NCBI GenBank assembly: GCA_903906425.1
Contig: CAIVKH010000068.1
Span: forward strand, 22,674-86,673
Source: an uncultured bacterium
GTDB lineage: Bacteria > Verrucomicrobiota > Kiritimatiellia > CAIVKH01
Length of the DNA: 64,000 bases
Reading direction: 5' to 3'
In this document: positions 1-8,913 of the stretch, piece by piece
Numbering within the stretch: the first letter of the stretch is position 1
Layout of the letters: the number at the start of each line of letters is the position of its first letter
Notes under the pieces: generated by a model
The model's input: the letters and a program-made list of their open reading frames with translations, nothing else
Databases searched by the model: none
What the model was told of the DNA's origin: nothing
Made by a program: the position numbers and the translations under genes

Positions 1-2
1 CG

Positions 3-938
3 AAAAAATTTTCGAACGGGGCGGACGTGCAGGCGGCGCTGGATGCGCTGCCGGAGGGCGGCGGCGAGGTCGTGCTTCCGCCGGGCGTGATCACGGTGAT
101 GAATCCGATTGTGATGAATCGCGACGGCGAGGTGCTGCGCGGTTCGGGCGTCGCGACCATTTTGCGACTGGCGAACCGGATGAATGCGCCGGTGGTGATT
201 CTCGGTACGATCAAGAACAAGCCGACGCAGACGGTCGCGAATTTGCGGCTGGCGGATTTGTCCATTGACGGCAACCGCGAAAATCAGAAGGCGGAGAAGT
301 GGCAGATCGCGGGCGAGGGTTCGGAGATCCGCAACAACGGCGTGACGGTGCGCGGCGTGCGCGATTGCGTCGTCGAGCGGGTGACGGCGTACAGCTGCCG
401 GTCGGGCGGGCTCGTCGCGGAGAAGGGCGTGCAGCGGCTGACGGTGGACAAATTCACATCGTACGGAAACGAGTTCGACGGGCTGGCGTCCTACAAGACG
501 ACGGACAGTTCGTTCTCGCACATTCACTGTTACGACAATCCGAAGGGCGCGGGCATTTCACTCGACCTGGCGTTCAACGGAAACGCCATCAGCGACGCAG
601 TGCTCACGGAAAATGACATCGGCATTTTCATGCGCGAGTCGTGCAGAAACGTGATGCAGGGCATCGTCATTCGCGGCAGCCTTCACGACGGAATTTTCAT
701 GGCGCAGGCGACCGGGCCGAGCGCGAAAGGCTGGGGACTTATTCCGGGCACCGAGTGCATTGACAATCTATTCAGCGGGCTTGTCTCAATGGACAACGGC
801 GGCGCGGCGTTTCATGTCGCCGATCTGGCCTGCACGAACAACATCGTCAGCGGTGCGAAGTTTCTGAACAACAAGAAGGGCGGATTTGCGGAGGCTGCGC
901 CGGGCCTGGTGCGGCGGTTCGGAATGATCGAGCAGTGA
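3..938 (+). CDS. Right-handed beta-helix (pectate-lyase-like) protein, 5' end outside window
   Basis: The reading frame is open from the first bases of the window, so the true start lies upstream; a GTG at 27 is only an internal candidate. The visible part opens with DVQAALDALPEGGG followed by VVLPPG, the pattern that begins the pectate-lyase-type parallel beta-helix fold (many-residue turn, then a gly-rich PPG loop). It continues with short repeating strands such as NNGVTVRGVRDCVVERV and VQRLTVDKFTSYGNEFDG, typical of beta-helix coils, for about 310 residues. Such proteins bind or cleave polysaccharides or act as epimerases; substrate and activity cannot be told. It ends 18 bp before the convergent stop of the next gene. 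The signal peptide, if any, is not visible. Confidence 0.8.
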   Translation, partial: KKFSNGADVQAALDALPEGGGEVVLPPGVITVMNPIVMNRDGEVLRGSGVATILRLANRMNAPVVILGTIKNKPTQTVANLRLADLSIDGNRENQKAEKWQIAGEGSEIRNNGVTVRGVRDCVVERVTAYSCRSGGLVAEKGVQRLTVDKFTSYGNEFDGLASYKTTDSSFSHIHCYDNPKGAGISLDLAFNGNAISDAVLTENDIGIFMRESCRNVMQGIVIRGSLHDGIFMAQATGPSAKGWGLIPGTECIDNLFSGLVSMDNGGAAFHVADLACTNNIVSGAKFLNNKKGGFAEAAPGLVRRFGMIEQ

Positions 939-956
939 GACGCCGCGGCGAGCGCG

Positions 957-3335
957 TCACTTCGCGACAATTTCAAACGGGATCGCAGGCAGTGTCGTGA
1001 TCTGAAACCGCCCGCCGCCGATCTTGGGTTTGTCCGGCGATGCTGATTTCTTGGCGTAGACGTCAATAATCAGATTTCCTTTAGTGCCGGCCTTCGATTT
1101 GGAGGCGTCGCAGGCGAGCGTGATTTCTCCGCCGCTCTCCATGACCGTGAATTTCTTGATAGTGACGCCGGCGGGCGGGTCGTTGAGTTCAAGCTCGGCT
1201 TTTTCGGCCATCTGATAGCCGGGTACATTCAGCTTCACGATCGCGGTGCCGCCGGCGGGAATTTTTGCGGGCAGGCTGCTGACGACCTTGATGGAGCCGC
1301 CGGCATTTTTGAAACGCTCGGCCGCCTTTCCGCCGCCGCCGCCGAATTTCGAGAAGGCTTTTCCGCCGCCGCTGGCGGCGAGCAATTCCTGCTCCGGAAC
1401 CAGATGGCGATAGGCGAAGGCCTGCATCATGTCCTCGGCAGGCACTGCGGTGTGGACGATTTCCTTGCCGCAGACTGTGGCGCGGCCTTCAACCTGTAAC
1501 TCGACCGGCTTCGCGAGGGACACGCCCGGCATCGAGATGGTGACCTTCGCCGTCTCCTGCGTGGCCAGAACGCCGCCGCCATTGATGCGGATGCCCGAGG
1601 GCGCATTTTTCAGATTGAGGCTGATGGCATTGGTGAAGCCGTCGCGGCGGAGCGCATAAATCGTGACCGGCACCGAGCCGCCGAAGCGCGAATTGATGCT
1701 CGATGGAACGACGCGCAGCGCGAAGTCCGGCCGCGGTTCGCTGATGCGGAGGCGGTAGGCAAATTCCGGGCCGCCGTTGCGCTGTGTGTCTTCGATTTCG
1801 ACGAAGTAAGTTCCGTCCTTCGGGAGCTTGGCGCAGAAATATGAATCGGCGTGGTGCGTTTCGAGGCCGTAGCCGCGGTCTTCGGTGTCGTCGTTGAATG
1901 CGATCTGTTTGCCGTCGGCGTCGGTCAGTTTCAGGCGCGAATCGAGCGGCGAATTGAGGCGGCGAGCGTCAACCTCCGCGACGATTTCCTGGCCAGCCTT
2001 GCCGTCGAATTTGAAGAGCTGACGGGCGGCGGGCTCTTCAATGCGGCCGTTGATGATGACCGGAAGTTTGATGCTCTGTGCGTCCCGCGGCTCGCTGATT
2101 TTTTCCTTCGCCATGATTTCCGGCAGCGTGTCCACGGAGAACGGCATCACGTTGGAAACCCAGTCGTCCTTGCGGAGGGTAACCGGATAGACGCCCGCTT
2201 CCCTTTTCGCGTTGTCAATGGTCAGGGTTTTCTTCGGCAGGTTCCAACCCTTGAGTTCGACTTTCGTTTCGGTGCCTGCGGGGCCGCCGAGCGGGAACAT
2301 GCTGGTGATGAACGGCACTTCGCCGACGGTGATGCGATAGACGAAGTCCTCGCGGCCGCGGTAGATCGAGTCGCGGATTTCCATCGTGTATTGGCCGTCG
2401 GCGGGAATTTCGTAGAACAGCACCGGGTCGGGGTTGAAACGAAAGTCGTCGTCATAGGCGACTTCCTTGCCGGCGGAATCGTACAGCGCGATCGTGGCCT
2501 GGAACCAGCCGGGCACCGCATCGGCGAGATACGGAATCAACTCGCGAGCGCTGGCGGCGATGACCAGCTTCGCGCCTTTCTTGGCGTCAAAGCGGAATCG
2601 ATCAATATCGCCCGGCAGAATCTGGCCGTTCACGACGGCGGGCAGCTTGACCACAGTCCCGGGTTCGGTGGAGATGGACGTCTTCTCGGTTTCGGAAAAC
2701 TCCTGCAGCGACCCGACGCGGAAGACCATCGGGTTCGACAAACCAAGCGACGTGTCCAGGCGCAGTTCGCGGTCGCCGGGTTCGGCATCCGGAGCGATGG
2801 TGAATTTCAGATCAACCGACTCCGAGATCGCGGGATTGATCGCGCTCTTCTTCGAGATGTCGTTCTTGCGCGCGTAATCGCGGATGGCCCGCAGGCTGAC
2901 CTCCTCGATTCCGGCGCCTTTGAGCGTCGTCGTGAGTTGGTCGCGCAATTTTTCCGCTTCTCCCTTCCTCGCCGCGTTGGTCTTCGCGATGTCATCGAGC
3001 GCCATCAACTTCTCGATGTTGTTCCGGATTCCGTTGAGCTGCTGCACCGTCAGCGTCTTGGTGTGTTTGGTGACGACGGCCGAGACGCCGTTGCCGCTGA
3101 CACACACGTTCGAGACGCCGTTGAGATATTGCCCGCCGATGACGACTTCGAACGTGGAACCATGCTGGCCGCCCGCGGGAAAAATGTAGCCGATGTGCGG
3201 CGTGTTTTGCTGCGCGCGCGCGGCCGGCGCAAACCAAGCCGCCGCGATCGCGATGGCCAGCGCGGCGAACGCAAAGTTTCCAATGATTGGAAATTTGCGC
3301 GGCGGTCTTTTCCAATGATTGGAAATTTTCTTCAT
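957..3335 (-). CDS. Secreted pre-peptidase (PPC) domain protein of the DUF1501 operon
   Basis: 792 aa. The N-terminus is a signal peptide with a long basic n-region, a hydrophobic core FAFAALAIAIAAAWFAP and an AxA-type site (AARAQQ). A first Ig-like segment (HIGYIFPAGGQHGSTFEVVI) is followed by two PPC-type beta-sandwich regions containing the usual D-G-Y/F and DDD loops (VAYDDDFRFNPDP, QIAFNDDTEDRGYG). Proteins of this layout are commonly encoded beside DUF1501 and DUF1549/DUF1553 proteins in Planctomycetota and Verrucomicrobiota; their function is not established. It is the last gene of a three-gene operon. The start is supported by GAGG about 8 bases before ATG. Two 15-bp palindromes lie inside the first 20 codons and are translated as SNHWK and FPIIGN. 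Confidence 0.85.
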   Translation of the reverse strand: MKKISNHWKRPPRKFPIIGNFAFAALAIAIAAAWFAPAARAQQNTPHIGYIFPAGGQHGSTFEVVIGGQYLNGVSNVCVSGNGVSAVVTKHTKTLTVQQLNGIRNNIEKLMALDDIAKTNAARKGEAEKLRDQLTTTLKGAGIEEVSLRAIRDYARKNDISKKSAINPAISESVDLKFTIAPDAEPGDRELRLDTSLGLSNPMVFRVGSLQEFSETEKTSISTEPGTVVKLPAVVNGQILPGDIDRFRFDAKKGAKLVIAASARELIPYLADAVPGWFQATIALYDSAGKEVAYDDDFRFNPDPVLFYEIPADGQYTMEIRDSIYRGREDFVYRITVGEVPFITSMFPLGGPAGTETKVELKGWNLPKKTLTIDNAKREAGVYPVTLRKDDWVSNVMPFSVDTLPEIMAKEKISEPRDAQSIKLPVIINGRIEEPAARQLFKFDGKAGQEIVAEVDARRLNSPLDSRLKLTDADGKQIAFNDDTEDRGYGLETHHADSYFCAKLPKDGTYFVEIEDTQRNGGPEFAYRLRISEPRPDFALRVVPSSINSRFGGSVPVTIYALRRDGFTNAISLNLKNAPSGIRINGGGVLATQETAKVTISMPGVSLAKPVELQVEGRATVCGKEIVHTAVPAEDMMQAFAYRHLVPEQELLAASGGGKAFSKFGGGGGKAAERFKNAGGSIKVVSSLPAKIPAGGTAIVKLNVPGYQMAEKAELELNDPPAGVTIKKFTVMESGGEITLACDASKSKAGTKGNLIIDVYAKKSASPDKPKIGGGRFQITTLPAIPFEIVAK
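3278..3324. repeat. Palindrome pair, 32-bp spacing, inside a coding start
   Basis: Perfect copies at 3278-3292 and 3310-3324 (both TTCCAATGATTGGAA), spacer ATTTGCGCGGCGGTCTT. They overlap codons 5-20 of the leftward PPC gene. Confidence 0.95.
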
Positions 3336-3380
3336 CGGTCCCTCTTCAGTTCGGCGGTTGGAATCTGGCGTCGCATTCGC

Positions 3381-4772
3381 TCACATGATTTCGGTCAGCT
3401 TGCCGCCGGATTTTACGCCATCGGCGTTCGCGACCATGACGGGCATTTCTTTGCCCTGCGGGTGCGGGAGTTTCTCGTCGGTGCTGACGCCGAGCAGGTC
3501 GTACATGCTGCCGATGAGGTCGCAGGGCGAGACGGGCCGGTCCTTGACTTCCTCGCCTTTCGCGTCGGACGAGCCGACGACGTGGCCGCATTTGAATCCG
3601 CCGCCGGCGACGACGGAGGTGAAGACTTTGCCGAAGTGGTTGCGTCCGCCGTTCCACGGGGCTTCCCACTGGACTTTCGGCGTGCGGCCGAATTCGCCGC
3701 CCCACCAGATGATCGTGCTGTCGAGCAGTCCGCGGTCAGTCAAATCCTGCAGGAGCGTCGAGAAGCCTTTGTCCATGTCTGGGAGGTTGCGCTTCATGGC
3801 CTGGAAGTTTTGTTTGTGCGTGTCCCAGCCTTTGTAGTTGATGGTGACGTAGGGGACGCCGCGCTCGACGAGGCGGCGGGCCATGAGGCAGGACTGGCCG
3901 AAGGTGCTTTTGCCATAGCGGTCGCGCAGATCCTGCTTTTCCTGCGAGAGGTCGAAGACTTTTCCGGCGTCGCCGAGGATCATGTCGTAGGCCTCTTTCT
4001 CGCAGCTGGCCAGCGCCTGGATTCGCGGGTCGCCATTCATCGAGTGTTCGAGCGTGTTCAGGTTGTGCATCAATTCGCGGCGATCCTTCTGATGTTTTTC
4101 AGTGATGCTCGGAGCGACGACGCCCTCGACGACGAACGGTTCCTTCGACGGGTCACCGCCGGTCGCGAACGGCTTGCACTTCGAACCGAGAAAGCCGCAT
4201 TCGGAAAAGCGGCCCTGAAGTTCGGTCAACACGATGTAGGGCGGGAGCAGTCCCTTGTAGCCGCCACCGTAGCCCTTGAACAGCGAGCAGACCGCGCCGA
4301 CGGAAGGCCACACCTGACCGTCGCCGGATTTGTGGCCGGTTTGCACCATGTAGGACGCGGTTTCGTGGCCGTTGTTGCTGTGAGTCATGCTGCGGATGAT
4401 CGAATATTTGTCGGCCTGTTTCGCCAGCAGCGGCAGCAGTTCGCCGATACGGATGCCGGACACGTTCGTCGCGATTGGATCCTTCAGCTGGCCGCAATAA
4501 TCATTGCCGGCCTCCGGCTTTGGATCGAACATGTCCAGATGCGACGGGCCGCCCCACATCCAGATTTGGATGACCGATTTTGCCTTGGCCGGCTTGATCG
4601 GCGCAGCGTTCGCCGTCATGCCGAGTTTGTTGGCGAGCAACAAACCTGCGCTGCCGAGCAACGCCTGCCGCACGGCGTCGCGCCGCGACATCGGCACACC
4701 GCGCAGGCCTGAGAAAAGATTGGCCGCACTTGAATGCGGAATTCCGAAATCAGAACCGTATCTTGAGTTCAT
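3381..4772 (-). CDS. DUF1501 domain protein with Tat signal
   Basis: 463 aa. I start it at an ATG with AAGGA 7-8 bases upstream rather than at an earlier ATG ten codons before. Residues ~27-60 hold a twin-arginine signal (MSRRDAVRQALLGSAGLLLA), so export is predicted through Tat. The mature part has the DUF1501 hallmarks VIQIWMWGGPSHLDMFDPKP, RSMTHSNNGHETASY and WWGGEFGRTP. DUF1501 belongs to the alkaline-phosphatase/sulfatase-like fold and retains probable metal ligands (D and H residues), but its substrate is unknown. It is the middle gene of an operon with the DUF1549/DUF1553 gene (42-bp gap) upstream and the PPC gene (45-bp gap) downstream, an arrangement common in the PVC group. Confidence 0.9.
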   Translation of the reverse strand: MNSRYGSDFGIPHSSAANLFSGLRGVPMSRRDAVRQALLGSAGLLLANKLGMTANAAPIKPAKAKSVIQIWMWGGPSHLDMFDPKPEAGNDYCGQLKDPIATNVSGIRIGELLPLLAKQADKYSIIRSMTHSNNGHETASYMVQTGHKSGDGQVWPSVGAVCSLFKGYGGGYKGLLPPYIVLTELQGRFSECGFLGSKCKPFATGGDPSKEPFVVEGVVAPSITEKHQKDRRELMHNLNTLEHSMNGDPRIQALASCEKEAYDMILGDAGKVFDLSQEKQDLRDRYGKSTFGQSCLMARRLVERGVPYVTINYKGWDTHKQNFQAMKRNLPDMDKGFSTLLQDLTDRGLLDSTIIWWGGEFGRTPKVQWEAPWNGGRNHFGKVFTSVVAGGGFKCGHVVGSSDAKGEEVKDRPVSPCDLIGSMYDLLGVSTDEKLPHPQGKEMPVMVANADGVKSGGKLTEIM

Positions 4773-4814
4773 GGTCTGTCCTTTCCGTTGCGTTCTTGTC
4801 ACCGATCGTCGGCT

Positions 4815-6404
4815 TCAATGCCGATAAAGAAATTCCGCGCTGTTGAGCAGCGCCCATGCGATGTCATTCGCCGCCTCCCGTCCTTTCAGGCCGGAGGTTT
4901 CGTGATATTGCGTGATCGCCTTCAATTCCTGGGCGGTGGGATAGCGGGAAAGAATCGTCAGATAGAGATTCGCGATCACCTCACCCGGCTGCTTCGTCTC
5001 GCGAAGCAACGCCATCATCTTCGGCCCCTGCTCGATCTTCTTGCGTATGTGGCTCGAATTGAGCAGGTGCATGATCTGGTCTGCCGACGGCTTGTTGCTA
5101 CGCTCCGCTTCCATGCCCGTGTCGCGCGATGGCCGGCCAAACAGTTCGAGGAAGGAGCTGCTGATGCTTCCGTCATCAAGTTCGATCGAGCGTTCTTCTT
5201 CCGGGATGAACGTGAACGGCTCCGGGATCGCGCTGGAATATTTTTCCGTCGTGCCGGTGATGGCGTTGAGCGCGTCAATCAGCACCTCGGCGTCTAGCCG
5301 GCGCAACGGATATTGTGCGAAATTCGCCTCGGCCTCCGGCTTGTCGCTCTTCGGGATTGAGGAAAGCTGGTATGTTTCGGAATTGAGAATCAGTTTTAAG
5401 ATATACCGGAGGTCCCATTTTGATTTGACCAGTTCCTTTTCGAGGAACGTCAGCAGTTCTGGATTGGCCGGCGGATTGTCAGTCCGGAAATCGTCCGGTT
5501 CATGGACAATTCCGCGGCCCATGAGCCACGACCACTGCCGGTTCACAATGGCGCGCGCGAACGACGGATTCTTCTCGGAGACCAGCCAGTCCGCAAAAAG
5601 TTCGCGCGGATCGCGGTCCGGCGGAAACTTCACGGAGGTTCCATCTGGAAGGACCGCCGAGGTCGCGACGATGCCGAGCGAGTTGGTCCGCATCGGATCG
5701 AAATATACGATTTCCTCTTTCCACTCCTGCGTGCATTTGTAGCCGATTTGCGCGAAAAATCCCGACATGCCGGCAAGTTTTTCTTTCGGCCATTTGTCCG
5801 CCCGCTCGCCCATGAACGTGAGCGCGACGGCCTGCGCTATGCCGTCCGGCGTCTTGCTCTGGATCGCGCGATAAAAATTCACCGGCCCGACGCGGAAGTT
5901 GCTGCCGTTGGCCGTGAGCAATTCGCGGGCGAATTTGTCGTAGGGCATGTTGGCGCGAACCGCCGTGAATATCCAGCGGTGATAGGCCTGAACCGCATTC
6001 GGCCAGAGATTGATCGGGAATTCCGCCTTCACGCGAAGAAGGTCGCACCACTTCATCGTCCAATATTCGGTGAACTCGTCGCGCTTCATCAGCGCGTCAA
6101 TCAGCGCGGCGCGCTTGTCGGGGCTTTTATCTTCGAGGAAGTCCTTCGTTTCCTTGGCTGTCGGCAGCGTACCGATCACGTCGAGGAACGCGCGCCGTAC
6201 GAACACCGCATCGGAACAGATGTCCGCTGGCTGGATGCCCAGCGAATTGAGTTTTGCCAGCACCAAGCGGTCGATTCCATTTCTCGGCTTCGGCGACACG
6301 CCGCTATCGTATGGGTTGCTGCCCGTCCCCGTCGTCGCCGCAGGCTGTGCAAATGCCGCCACTGACGACAAGACCAATATTCCCGCCACCAACGATGTCT
6401 TCAT
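4815..6404 (-). CDS. DUF1549 / DUF1553 domain secreted protein
   Basis: 529 aa from the ATG chosen here; a TTG three codons upstream is an alternative, and neither has a clear ribosome site. The N-terminal signal peptide (LVAGILVLSSVAAFAQ) predicts secretion. DUF1549 features follow (IDRLVLAKLNSLGI, RRAFLDVIGTLPT, DEFTEYWTMKWCDLLR), then the DUF1553 half (FADWLVSEKNPSFARAIVNR, YILKLILNSETYQLSS, PLRRLDAEVLIDAL). It is shorter than many family members because it lacks the N-terminal cytochrome-type and PPC modules. Function unknown; the family is always read together with DUF1501 partners, as here, and is proposed to be an envelope or extracellular system. It is the first gene of the leftward operon; a single 15-bp palindrome stands about 110 bp upstream. 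Confidence 0.9.
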   Translation of the reverse strand: MKTSLVAGILVLSSVAAFAQPAATTGTGSNPYDSGVSPKPRNGIDRLVLAKLNSLGIQPADICSDAVFVRRAFLDVIGTLPTAKETKDFLEDKSPDKRAALIDALMKRDEFTEYWTMKWCDLLRVKAEFPINLWPNAVQAYHRWIFTAVRANMPYDKFARELLTANGSNFRVGPVNFYRAIQSKTPDGIAQAVALTFMGERADKWPKEKLAGMSGFFAQIGYKCTQEWKEEIVYFDPMRTNSLGIVATSAVLPDGTSVKFPPDRDPRELFADWLVSEKNPSFARAIVNRQWSWLMGRGIVHEPDDFRTDNPPANPELLTFLEKELVKSKWDLRYILKLILNSETYQLSSIPKSDKPEAEANFAQYPLRRLDAEVLIDALNAITGTTEKYSSAIPEPFTFIPEEERSIELDDGSISSSFLELFGRPSRDTGMEAERSNKPSADQIMHLLNSSHIRKKIEQGPKMMALLRETKQPGEVIANLYLTILSRYPTAQELKAITQYHETSGLKGREAANDIAWALLNSAEFLYRH

Positions 6405-6681
6405 TGCGATCAAGAACGAAACGCCCCGCTCGAAATTGTAGATGCATGAATTATACCCACACCCAGAATTCTCCGCTCGCCCCCAGACTTCCCGCCAGTG
6501 TTAATGCAAACTTCCAATGATTGGAAACCAGCGACGACAAATGGAGAAGAGTGCAACCGGCGATGAGAGGTTGATCAGGGTCGAATCGTCAGAAGTGGGT
6601 GCCGAAGCGGTGAGTCGCGGATTTTGAACGCAGCACATCTCTGGTATCGACTTGGCGGGGAAATACAGGCATGAAAGCGCG
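6405..6681. promoter_or_regulatory. Divergent intergenic region with one 15-bp palindrome
   Basis: This gap separates the leftward DUF1549 operon from the rightward GT2 genes, so promoters for both must lie here, but I see no convincing -35/-10 pair. The only structured element is the single perfect TTCCAATGATTGGAA site near its middle; the positions 32 bp to either side do not resemble the palindrome, unlike every other site in the window. Confidence 0.45.
6512..6526. repeat. Single 15-bp palindrome (TTCCAATGATTGGAA)
   Basis: Perfect copy of the dispersed palindrome, the only one in the window without a partner 32 bp away. It lies in a divergent promoter region. Confidence 0.9.
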
Positions 6682-7380
6682 ATGATGAAGTTGTCGATTG
6701 TCATTCCGGTCTACAATGAGGAACACACGATTGGGCGGATACTGGATGCGGTGCATGCGGTGCGTTTGGGTTTGGAAATGGAAGTGATTGTAGTGAATGA
6801 CTGCTCGCACGATGCCACCGGAGCGGTATTGGAGCGACTGAAGACAGAATTTCCGGCGATGCGCGTGCTTCATCATGAAGTCAACCAAGGCAAGGGCGCG
6901 GCGCTTCGGACGGGCTTTGCCGCGGCGACGGGTGATATCGTGCTGATTCAGGATGCCGATCTGGAGTACGATCCGCGTGATTTTCCGCTGTTGCTTGGCC
7001 CGATCCTTGATGGACGCGCTGACGTGGTGTATGGGTCGCGATTTGTCGGCGGCGGCGCGCATCGCGTGATGTACTTTTGGCACATGATCGGCAACAAATT
7101 GTTGACCACGTTTTCGAACATGATGACGAACCTGAACCTCACCGACATGGAAGTGTGTTACAAGGTCTTCAAACGCGAAATCCTTCAGGATATTGCGATC
7201 AAGGAGAACCGGTTCGGGTTTGAGGTCGAAATTACTGCAAAGATTGCCAGGAAACAATGCCGCCTTTACGAAGTGCCCGTTTCCTACTATGGCCGCGACT
7301 ACAACGAGGGCAAGAAGGTCACGTGGCGGGACGGCTTCAGCGCGTTTCGCTGCATCATCAAATATCGCTTCACCAATTAA
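6682..7380 (+). CDS. GT2 glycosyltransferase, dolichyl-phosphate mannose synthase-like
   Basis: 232 aa from ATG 6682 (a second ATG follows immediately). It is a soluble GT-A domain: KLSIVIPVYNEEHTIGRIL at the start, VIVVNDCSHD for nucleotide binding, QGKGAALRTGF, the metal-binding DAD in IQDADLEYDP, then DMEVCYKVFKRE and RFGFEVEITAKIA. This set is typical of the DPM1/DPG-synthase branch, which transfers a sugar from a nucleotide to a polyprenyl phosphate at the inner membrane; no C-terminal transmembrane segments are present. Seventeen bases separate it from the next GT2, to which it is clearly related, so the two are probably co-transcribed and derived from a duplication. It may supply polyprenyl-P-sugar for the GT-C enzymes of the locus. 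Confidence 0.88.
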   Translation: MMKLSIVIPVYNEEHTIGRILDAVHAVRLGLEMEVIVVNDCSHDATGAVLERLKTEFPAMRVLHHEVNQGKGAALRTGFAAATGDIVLIQDADLEYDPRDFPLLLGPILDGRADVVYGSRFVGGGAHRVMYFWHMIGNKLLTTFSNMMTNLNLTDMEVCYKVFKREILQDIAIKENRFGFEVEITAKIARKQCRLYEVPVSYYGRDYNEGKKVTWRDGFSAFRCIIKYRFTN

Positions 7381-7397
7381 CGCCGCCTCCCCGCCAC

Positions 7398-8813
7398 ATG
7401 AGCTACACCCGACTATCTATTCTGCTGCCGGTCCGCAACAACCGCTACGACATCAAGACGGTGCTTCAGGCCATCCGCGCCGCACCGCTGCCCGCGGGAA
7501 TGACCCGCGAGATCATCGTCGTGGATGATGGTTCAACGGATGGTTCCGCGGAACTGTTGCAGGACATCGCGGGAGGCGGGGAGGAACTCATCCTGTTGCG
7601 GCATGACTGCACGCTGGGCATGGGCGCCTGCCTGCGCACAGCGCTCACCAGAGTCACCGGCGACATCTGCGTCATTCAGGACGCTCAACTGACCTACGAC
7701 CCGGCCGAGTATGGCCACCTGATGGCCCCAATTCTCGATGGAGTGGCAGACGCCGTCCTCGGCTCGCGTTTCCTGCCGCATCACTACCGCCGCGTCCTGC
7801 CGTTCCGGCAGAGCCGGCGGCACAAGTTCGTGAGCCGCGTCGCATCATTTCTCACCAATCGCGATTTCACCGACGTGCTTTGTTCCTTCAAGATGTTCCG
7901 CATGCTGCTGCTCAAGACGGTTCCCTTGCGCTGCAACGGCGCGGGAGCGGCCATTGAGCTTCTGGCCAAACTGGTCAAACGCGGGTTCCGGCTCTGCGAG
8001 GTTCCTGTTACCTATCGCGGCTGGTCATACGGTGCAGAACGTCCGTTGCGCACTGGCGAGGTCTGGACGGCCGTCGCAACAGCCCTTGTTTTCTGGATCG
8101 TGGACGACATCTACGAACAGCAATACGGTCACGACATCCTGCATCGCCTTTCCTCCACCCACCGGTGCAACCGATGGATGGCCGATACGATCCGGCCGTG
8201 GGTCGGAGAGGATGTCCTCGAAATCGGGGCGGGCATGGGCAACCTTTCAATGAAACTGCTGCCGCGCGCGCACTACGTCGCTTCCGACATTGACCCCCTG
8301 CATCTGGATTTTCTCGAACGCGTGCTGGCTTCAGGAACGCGCGTCGAAGTCGCCCACGCCGATCTGGAGTCGCGCGAGGATTTCGACAGGCTGGCAGGGA
8401 AGTTTGACACGGTCATATGCCTGAACGTCGTGGAGCACGTGCGGCAGGACGAGGTGGCCCTCTCCAACATCCACCGCGCCCTGCGGCCCGGCGGTCGGGC
8501 CTGCATCCTTGTGCCGCAGATTCCCGGTCTGTTTGGATCTTTGGACAAGGTGCTCGGTCATTTCCGGCGCTACACCCGCGGTGAATTGACCGGAAAGATG
8601 GAACGCGCAGGATTCGTCATCGAAAAGGTCTTCTCCTTCAACCGGCTCGCCGTTCCGGCCTGGTGGCTGAACGGCCAGATCATGCACCGCACCACCTTTG
8701 GCCGCGTTCAACTCAAGATTTATGACAGCCTTGTCTGGCTCTTCCGCCGCATCGACAATTTGCTGCCCTGGCCGGGCATATCGGTCATCGCCATCGGTCG
8801 CAAGCCGGAGTGA
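7398..8813 (+). CDS. GT2 glycosyltransferase fused to a class I SAM methyltransferase
   Basis: 471 aa in two domains. Residues 1-230 form a GT-A domain related to the preceding gene (RLSILLPVRNN, IIVVDDGSTDGS, DVLCSFKMFRM). At the place of the metal-binding DAD it reads IQDAQLTYDP, so the second acidic residue is replaced by Gln. Residues ~255-471 are a methyltransferase: motif I VLEIGAGMGNLS, then ASDIDPLHL, VICLNVVEHV and ALRPGGRACILVPQ. The fusion implies that sugar transfer (or sugar-lipid recognition) and methylation are coupled. If the Gln kills metal binding, the first domain may only recognise substrate. It lies 17 bp after its paralogue and is followed by a palindrome pair, convergent with the next gene. 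Confidence 0.85.
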   Translation: MSYTRLSILLPVRNNRYDIKTVLQAIRAAPLPAGMTREIIVVDDGSTDGSAELLQDIAGGGEELILLRHDCTLGMGACLRTALTRVTGDICVIQDAQLTYDPAEYGHLMAPILDGVADAVLGSRFLPHHYRRVLPFRQSRRHKFVSRVASFLTNRDFTDVLCSFKMFRMLLLKTVPLRCNGAGAAIELLAKLVKRGFRLCEVPVTYRGWSYGAERPLRTGEVWTAVATALVFWIVDDIYEQQYGHDILHRLSSTHRCNRWMADTIRPWVGEDVLEIGAGMGNLSMKLLPRAHYVASDIDPLHLDFLERVLASGTRVEVAHADLESREDFDRLAGKFDTVICLNVVEHVRQDEVALSNIHRALRPGGRACILVPQIPGLFGSLDKVLGHFRRYTRGELTGKMERAGFVIEKVFSFNRLAVPAWWLNGQIMHRTTFGRVQLKIYDSLVWLFRRIDNLLPWPGISVIAIGRKPE

Positions 8814-8861
8814 CGCCGCCGGTCAATCGCACCGTTTTCGCCGCTCCGAAAACACCGGGTT

Positions 8862-8908
8862 TTCCAATCATTGGAAGTTGTGCGGCCCGAAGTTTCCAAT
8901 GATTGGAA
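8862..8908. repeat. Palindrome pair, 32-bp spacing
   Basis: Perfect sites at 8862-8876 (centre C) and 8894-8908 (centre G), 32 bp apart, filling the gap between two convergent genes. The 17-base spacer is GTTGTGCGGCCCGAAGT. Confidence 0.95.
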
Positions 8909-8913
8909 ATCTC

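Noticed and set aside
1851..4712. A 950-codon open frame on the plus strand
   Set aside because: It lies antisense to the PPC and DUF1501 genes, crosses their gap, and has no recognisable motif; high GC gives long antisense frames.
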